Source: Lineus longissimus
Taxonomy: Eukaryota; Nemertea; Pilidiophora; Heteronemertea; Lineidae
Assembly (NCBI RefSeq): GCF_910592395.1
Contig: NC_088311.1
Location: forward strand, 15,752,501-15,816,500
Direction of reading: 5' to 3'
DNA: 64,000 nt
In this document: piece by piece, positions 58,399 through 64,000 of the stretch
Layout: each line of letters begins with the position of its first letter
Numbering within the stretch: position 1 is the first letter of the stretch
Translations under genes and position numbers: made by a program
The notes under the pieces: model-generated
Database searches by the model: none
Seen by the model: only the letters and a program-made list of their open reading frames with translations
What the model was told of the DNA's origin: nothing

Positions 58399-60149
58399 GA
58401 GGCTGTAAGGCTGTCGACTTCAAGGGCCTCTTCGTCCGGAAGTGGAGAGTAATAGATGGGAAGGCGATTGTTCAGCCTGGTGGCAAACAGATCTACCTTC
58501 GGAGATTGCCAAAGGCAACAAAGGTCGTCTACAATCTCCTGATGGAGTGTCCACTCTGTCTGGACTAGTTTGTCCTGACGGGACAGGGCGTCGGCAAGGA
58601 TGTTGCGTTTGCCCGGTATGTGTCTGGCACATATCGATACTCCAAGGTCGGCACAAAGATGGTAAAGCTCCTAAGTTAGCTGGCAAAGAATACCGGACTT
58701 TGTGCCTCCCTGTCTCCTGATATATGCTACAACTGTAGAATTGTCGGAAAACAGGGTTACTCTCTGATTCTTCAGGTGAAGGGAAAGAGCCCTCACGGCA
58801 AGAAGGACAGCCTTCATTTCCAATATATTTATTGAAAGATTGGTCTCCTCCCTTGTCCATTGACCCCTTATGGACCTGTCCCCGTTGTTCAGATGTGCTC
58901 CCCACCCTAGTAGAGAAGCATCTGTGAACAGGGACACTTCTGGGGGCGGTGGAGCAAGATCTACACCGCTTTGGAGACGAGTCTCCGACTCCCAGAAGTT
59001 CCAGACGTTCTTGAGTAGGTATTGAGGTATCAATACCAACCTGTCTAATGGGTCCCTGTGGGGTTTCCATAGAGACATCAGAAACATCTGGATGGGACGC
59101 ATATATAGACGGCCGAGCGGGATTTGGTCTGCTGCCGAATTCAGAAGGCCCAAAAGGCTCAAGCATCGCCTTGCGGGAGCTTGAGTCCTACCTCTGAATT
59201 CTGCGACGAGATGAAGAATTTTCTTTATCCTGTCTAGGGGGGGCAGCATTTTCCCTACGGCCGTAAGGAACCGAACTCCAACGTAAACGAAGTCTTGGGA
59301 TGGCGCGAATTCTACTTTGTTTCGTTGATAATCCAACCTGCGGAGACTACTTTTTGCTTTAGAAGATGAAGTTGTTGCAGTAGTAGTTTCCGCGATTTGC
59401 AACGGAGTAGCCAATCGTCTAGGTAGTGATGGAGCTTGAACCCCATCACGTGAAAGGGAGCGACGAAGGCTGTGACTATCATTGTAAAAATTAGGGGTGC
59501 CGATGCCAGACCGAACGGCAGGGCCCTGAATTGATACGTCTTTCCTTCGTAATGGAAACGAAGGAAGTGTTGATAGTCTGGATGGATCGGTACATGTAAG
59601 TACGCATCCGTTAGATCCATCAATACCGCCCAATCGTTGGGCTGTATCGCCGTTGCTATAGACTTGATGGTTTCCATCTTGAAATGAGGAACATTCAAGA
59701 AGGTGTTTAACCTGGAAAGGTCTATGATCAGCCTCCATGTCCCTGCTTTCTTGGGAACCAAGAAAATGTGGCTGTAAAAGCCGGGGGAACATGGATTTTG
59801 AAGGACCTGGATAGCTTGCTTCTCCAGTAATGTCGCGACCTCTGCTTGGAGGGCAGAGGCCTTGACTGGGTCCTTCGGTGGCTGAACTGGGTTTGGATAT
59901 ATGGTAGTCGGGGGGGGGGGGGGGGGGGGGGGTACGGTTGAAATCTAGTTTCACTCCGTACCTCAACATGTTTGGGACTAGGGACCCCTTGGGGCACCAA
60001 ACGTCCCAATCGTCTGCAAGTTTTTGCAGACAGGCCCCGACTACCGGCGTCGGCTCCTTTTTGCGTCCGGGAGGAGAAAGGAGGGGGGAGTCACTTCTTC
60101 CAGCCTGCACCCCTTGGATGAAAGGGGTGCCTAGTCGGACAGGATCCAC
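57972..60149 (-). pseudogene. DIRS reverse transcriptase-RNase H, frameshifted
   Basis: It starts in one frame (LADDWDVWCPKGSLVPNMLR) and meets a 23-base G run on the plus strand (59910-59932). It continues in another frame with the RT: LVPKKAGTWRLIIDLSRLN, VLMDLTDAYLHVPI, LPFGLASAPLIF and HHYLDDWLL (the YxDD site). Near 59315 a one-base shift returns to the first frame: PSQDFVYVGVRF, then RNase H SLFTDASLLGWGAH, ILEMKAVLLAV and LFSDNSTVVAYI. A TAG at 58671 interrupts it, after which ARHIPGKRNILADALSRQ, KVDLFATRLNNRLP and AYAFPPLPLIQPVLNK follow. All RNase H acidic residues are present. Two shifts and one stop make it inactive unless the sequence has errors. Confidence 0.9.
59910..59932 (+). 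repeat. Poly-G tract (23 bases) in the DIRS RT region
   Basis: An uninterrupted G run on the plus strand, proline codons on the coding strand. The RT frame changes exactly here. Such tracts vary in length by slippage and are often misassembled. Confidence 0.9.
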
Positions 60150-60232
60150 CCTGGTTAGAGGAAGTATTTTTCCTCTTCCCAGTCCGGCGACCCTCCGCTT
60201 CCCGTCGGAAGGATCCAGCAGGAGCAGGCTGA

Positions 60233-62361
60233 CTAGGGAGGGGTAGGCCTAGGCAGGACCTGCCTGGCGTACGGGATTGAACCCGATGCCTGCTGGGGCC
60301 TCTCTATCTTTCTAGCGTTAGGTAGAGAGGTCTTGGCCCTCTGTGTCGCAGTGGGGGAATATAATTTGTCCAAAGCTTTCTGTACTTGAGCCGCCTCTTG
60401 TACAGAATCTGCGAACAGGAAAGAACCGTCCATAGGAGCGGTTCTTAAGGCCCTTCCAGCTGGAGGGATCTGATGACATTGAGAGAGCCCAGGGCGGCGT
60501 CTCTACGGAGTAGGACGCTATTTGCTGCGTTCTTGGCGGACAGAGCAATAGCGTGCCTTATCGAATGTGACAAGGATGTCACAAGCGATTTTGTGTCATC
60601 AGATAGTGACTCATTATCCTTTAGGGATCTGGCTAGGGCCAGGTTAGTGTGCTCTGCGTAGGAGAGCACCGCTAACGTGTTTTTGGCCAGACCCTCTTGT
60701 GCTCTAAGTTCTCGGTAAGCCGAGGAGGAGGTCACCCTAGGCACAAGTTGGTCCAGCTGTACATCGTCCTTTAATGTGGAAGTCGATGCTGCAGCTGGAC
60801 AGCTGGCCGAGCTGACTCGATAATCGTCTGCGCGGTACTGCCAAACAGGAGGAAGTTGTGCCGTGAACAACTTCCCCGGTTTACACCAAGCTATCAGTCC
60901 GGCTGCCGGAAGGACAGGGATGGAAGTACGTTGGTGGGCGCCTTGTGAGTCTCTGATTGTACGCTCCAAAAGTTCAGAGACTGCTACCACCGACGGGGAG
61001 GGAGGAAGGAATTCAAGGGCCCGAGTGGAGCCCTGAGAGGCCTGTGGATTGGGATCCACTTCCTGTCCCCAAAGTGAAAAGGTTGGTGTCGATAAGGCTG
61101 GCAGTTCTGGCGGGGTAGGGCACAGATCCTGCGGGAGGTACGCTCTGATCAAGGATCTGAGTGTCCTCATATCCGACAGGATACTGGCCTCCTCTGGTGA
61201 CAGCTCCTCCTGATTGGGGGAGCGGTAGCCTGGCTGAGAACTCTCGTTCTCAGAAAATTCCTCTAAAATAGAGGAGTCGGATGGTGGGTATCCGATGGGA
61301 CCAGGCGCACCAGAGGAACCGGAACCCTGCTCCAGATGGCTGAGTCTATCAGTAAGACCCGCTACCATCTGGATGAGCTGGTACAGTTGCTGTCCCGACT
61401 TGGGTTCCGGACCCGACGTGCGGCTTCTCTCAACGACGGGCGGTTGAGGGGAGGGTGGGCGCAGAGGCGAACCTTCGAAGCCGTATGTACGGGCGAATGG
61501 GTCTTCCAGAAGCGGAAGATGCCCATATTCTGAACAAGAGTTCAGATGTCCCCTCTGCGTAGCTCGTTCCATGGGAACGACGCCTCTGCTACGAGGAGGG
61601 GGTGGCACTTCCGGTTGGCTCCACCTAAGAGGTTGGCCAACGTAGGAAGGTGCCTGCATTTCCGGCAGGACGAAGTCCGAAACCGGAAATGCCCGTAACT
61701 CCTTCGTCGGTATGGAGCTACCGGTTGCCCTTTTAGGAGGAGGTACGGAGGGCGGAAATGCTGTTACCGAAGACGCATGGCGTTTTGGAGGTGGTGTTAT
61801 AAAGTCCGTCCCTACTCTACTGTGTCCGTGAGGACTGGGGTTATTTCGCAGTGAAGACTGAGAAAAACCCCCAGTAGTGTCTTCGGTTACTGATACACGG
61901 GAACCTGTGACAGCAACCGGAACTGCAATCGGCGGACCGGAAGCAGGGTGCTCCTGCAGGTACAAAGGGCTTGTACTCGGGGGAGCGGACGACAGAGGAA
62001 CCGGAAGGTTCCCTGAGGTCCGGGGTATATTAAACCCTTGGAGACTTACTGACTTACTGACATTGATAATGTCTGATCCCGCATCCTTCGCAGCCGCGGC
62101 CGGAACCGGAACTCGGCTGACGGAAGGGGTGGTGGCGGAAGGTCTGGTAGACCTCTGGGTTATCTGCCCGGAAACGGAACCGAAAGAGGGTTTAGGCGTC
62201 TTTGCGGCCCGCTTCCCGCCACCAGACGAAGTCCTTTGTGGTGAGACAAAGGATGCCGTCGGAGGGGTACGCCATATAAAAAATGGTACCAATGACAATA
62301 AAAACACTGGGAACCCCAAGTAGGCCAGAAAGGACGCAATTATTAATGGAAAGGAAAACAT
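60233..62361 (-). pseudogene. DIRS gag-like ORF1, one frameshift
   Basis: A frame of 638 codons from 62361 to 60445, the longest in the window. Residues 1-35 are hydrophobic (FPVFLLSLVPFFIW), unusual for a gag and perhaps upstream sequence translated by chance. The middle is proline/serine-rich. A segment near residue 330 (QQLYQLIQMVAGLTDRLSHL) looks helical and could oligomerise. The C-terminal region SIRHAIALSAKNAANSVLLR then RRDAALGSLNVIR resembles the conserved end of DIRS gag. At about 60445 the frame shifts by one base and continues as APMDGSFLFADSVQEAAQ and KALDKLYSPTATQRAK to a stop at 60233. The presumed role is nucleic-acid packaging in the particle. Confidence 0.85.
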
Positions 62362-62663
62362 GCCTACTTGAATTAAACACTATTGCAATGGATCTGAGTC
62401 TTGTTCATTACAATAGAGAGGAGAATAGTCTACGTAAATCTCCCCTACCAAGATCAAAATAATGGAGCCGGGTCAACTAAGCTAGCTGAGAAAGGTCTAT
62501 AATTAAATAGACTGGACAATACTAATGCCAAGATTAGTTTGGCGGTCTACTCCGTAGGTGAATGAACCCAAACATCGTCTAGACTTGGCTGGTTGAATTT
62601 GGTTTTAAATCGAATTCACGGCAGCTTTGAAAAAACGATGTGCTTCGTAGAAGCACAAAAGTA

Positions 62664-62827
62664 AAGACTGAATATGGCGGCATGAGATCGGCGCGATCTC
62701 GCGGGATCGGTCAGGGCGCCGCCTGGCGGCCGAGCTGTTAACTCAGTTCTCCCTTTAGAAAATTAAAGGGATACTCTTGTGTTTGAGCCCAAATGGAGTA
62801 ACATGCAAAAGTGTTCCATAGGTAAGT
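62664..62827. repeat. DIRS inverted terminal repeat, right
   Basis: Inverted copy of 56357-56524, from AAGACTGAATATGGCGGCAT to GTTCCATAGGTAAGT. The element tip beyond it, TTGAATGACACAAAATG, differs from the left tip and reappears in the internal complementary region. Confidence 0.92.
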
Positions 62828-62837
62828 TTGAATGACA

Positions 62838-63560
62838 CAAAATGTGATCGTGGCTTTGAAGATGATGATGATGATGATGATGATGCCAATGGTTTAGCCT
62901 TTCTTGGTAAAATTGAAGAAGAGGGCACTGATGATGAGCCTACGGGACCTGAGGTTCTACCTCGGTTGGCATTAATTGTTAATAAAAGATTTAGAAACTC
63001 TGTTCCTGTAGATAGCTTAAAGGAAAAGTACAATAACTACTGCAAGCCGAAAAATTGCCTCAACCTATCAGTTCCGAAAGTCAACACTGAAATATGGCAG
63101 AAACTTGATAGGTACCGTAAGGGAGTAGACCTTAAATGTGTAAGGCACAAGTAAAGGCAGTTGCTGCTGTTACCAAGGTCGCTGGCGCACCCCTGAAAGT
63201 TGAGAAGATTGACAAATCCAAGAAGCAGGATTTGGTTAAAAAACTGACCAAAAATGAAACCTGACTCCATCTATCTTCTCGGACATGCTTCATGGGAGGT
63301 TTCTCTGAGATGAAGGGACTTGATCAAAGAAAATACTCAGTGTTGTGCACTGATAGCTCGATGTCACTGATAAACTTTGGCGATGAGACTTCCAAAACTC
63401 TAAAAGCGCCGAGTCGCTCAGACGATGTGGGCAAGGATGCCACAGGTAGGAATGATTATCAAAACTCCACTTAAAAAAAATGGTCAGGTCACCGAGGTTG
63501 CAGCAGACCCTTTCAAGGCCAAAATTACTATCAAAATTACTTTCAAAAATGGTAGAAAGA
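62838..63560 (+). pseudogene. Gag-like ORF of host YR retroelement, downstream half
   Basis: In phase with 56003-56331 across the insertion. It begins KCDRGFE, then an aspartate run from a GAT microsatellite (62861-62885), NGLAFLGKIEEEGTDDE and LALIVNKRFRNSVPVDSLKE. KPKNCLNLSVPKVNTEIWQK follows, the VNxEIW phrase typical of this gag family. Frameshifts near 63140 and 63255 follow. Later pieces read SIYLLGHASWEVSLR and INFGDETSKTL in different frames, matching the C-terminal order of such proteins. The element is therefore multiply broken, independently of the DIRS insertion. Confidence 0.7.
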
Positions 63561-63691
63561 CAGGGAGAATAAGTAGTCGCTTCTCCAGTTACTGTTACAC
63601 AGTCTCATGTAAGTACTCAGTTAGCTACTGTTATATAACATTATAATATATTCTCTCCAATTTGATATGATTTTTTGGTAAAATATAGTTA

Positions 63692-64000
63692 ATGTTATTT
63701 AATGGTCAAGTTCAGACATCTGTGTCTTGGAAACCTAATCCTGAGGCCTATGCAGTTGATGCATTCACACAAGACTGGCACTCACACAGATTTCATGCTT
63801 TTCCACCGTTTAGCATCATCACACAAGTGCTACAGAAAGTGGTTCAGCACAGAGCAATGGGAATCATCGTTGTACCAGACTGGCTGACTCAACCATGGTA
63901 TGATATGCTGAAAGCACCGCTGGTAAAGGATCCACTGCCCATGCGGAGGGAGGAGCGCCTCCTTGTGTTTCCAGGGCAGGACTTGTTCCACCCTTTGCGA
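63692..64000 (+). pseudogene. Host YR retroelement pol, RNase H-distal region, runs off the window
   Basis: One frame is open from 63692 to the window end (103 codons). It reads SVSWKPNPEAYAVDAFTQDW, FHAFPPFSIITQVLQKVV, MGIIVVPDWLTQPWYDML and LLVFPGQDLFHPL. This corresponds to the region following RNase H in DIRS-order elements, as in the inserted DIRS copy (YAFPPLPLIQPVLNK). Only about 130 bp separates it from gag sequence, so the reverse transcriptase and RNase H core are deleted. A recombinase gene, if kept, should lie just beyond the window. Confidence 0.75.

Larger units (their letters stand above)
56332..62844 (-). mobile_element. DIRS-type tyrosine-recombinase retrotransposon, 6.5 kb
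   Basis: On the minus strand the order is right ITR, gag, RT-RNase H, overlapping tyrosine recombinase, internal complementary region, left ITR. CAAAATG occurs at both boundaries (56325-56331 and 62838-62844), 6513 bp apart. DIRS elements replicate through a circle and integrate by recombinase without the usual target duplication. The gene order and the internal complementary region are diagnostic. Frameshifts and stops in every ORF suggest an inactive copy, although the repeats are well preserved. Confidence 0.92.

Noticed and set aside
58152-58720. Plus-strand frames of 138 and 92 codons
   Set aside because: They are antisense to the DIRS RNase H and recombinase regions, which carry recognisable motifs on the minus strand.
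58420-59166. Minus-strand frame of 248 codons within the DIRS pol region
   Set aside because: It overlaps the RT-RNase H frame, which holds all catalytic motifs; this one is low-complexity and motif-free.
61877-62323. Plus-strand frame of 148 codons
   Set aside because: Antisense shadow of the DIRS gag-like ORF; no motif.

Overview
This is eukaryotic, clearly animal, DNA: AT-rich, made of interspersed repeats, with spliced-looking exon fragments and no operons, ribosome-binding sites or compact genes. The transposon mix (DIRS-type tyrosine-recombinase retrotransposons, a Ty3/gypsy relic, a Penelope-like GIY-YIG fragment, PIF/Harbinger elements, Tc1/mariner-like MITEs, Helentron/pearl-like elements with tandem cores, and a tRNA-Met-derived SINE) fits a marine invertebrate such as an echinoderm, hemichordate or mollusc. 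I cannot name the species. I see no complete host gene.

Layout. 0.9-2.3 kb: two tandem-repeat blocks. 2.87-3.63 kb: a palindromic TA-flanked MITE. 4.7-5.55 kb: a foldback-type element. 7.87-10.19 kb: a broken Ty3/gypsy pol. 11.1-11.7 kb: an unrecognised coding-like stretch. 11.8-17.4 kb: two copies of a large repeat here called family A. 18.75-20.04 kb: a family C repeat carrying a SINE. 20.5-31.4 kb: a nest in which a family C fragment holds Helentron-like copy 1 and a 7.7 kb family A element; the latter holds Helentron-like copy 2 and a 999 bp Harbinger deletion derivative. 31.9-32.7 kb: the second palindromic MITE. 34.35-34.83 kb: a coding relic without ATG. 35.34-36.62 kb: a Harbinger element whose transposase has one stop codon. 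37.3-37.6 kb: the Penelope-like fragment. 38.6-39.5 kb: exon-like islands. 39.7-40.2 kb: a palindromic ~100 bp satellite. 44.6-47.1 kb: family C interrupted by a 1.5 kb element full of short CACTG motifs. 50.5-52.8 kb: two minus-strand exon candidates. 54.8-55.4 kb: an old relative of the Helentron-like family. 56.0-64.0 kb: a 6.5 kb DIRS element (minus strand) inserted inside the gag-like ORF of a second, plus-strand tyrosine-recombinase retroelement that runs off the window.

The DIRS element is the centrepiece. It has inverted terminal repeats, gag, RT-RNase H, an overlapping tyrosine recombinase, and an internal complementary region matching its own circle junction. All its ORFs carry frameshifts or stops, so this copy looks dead although its architecture is complete. 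It lies between two copies of CAAAATG, and removing one 6513 bp unit leaves the host gag frame open.
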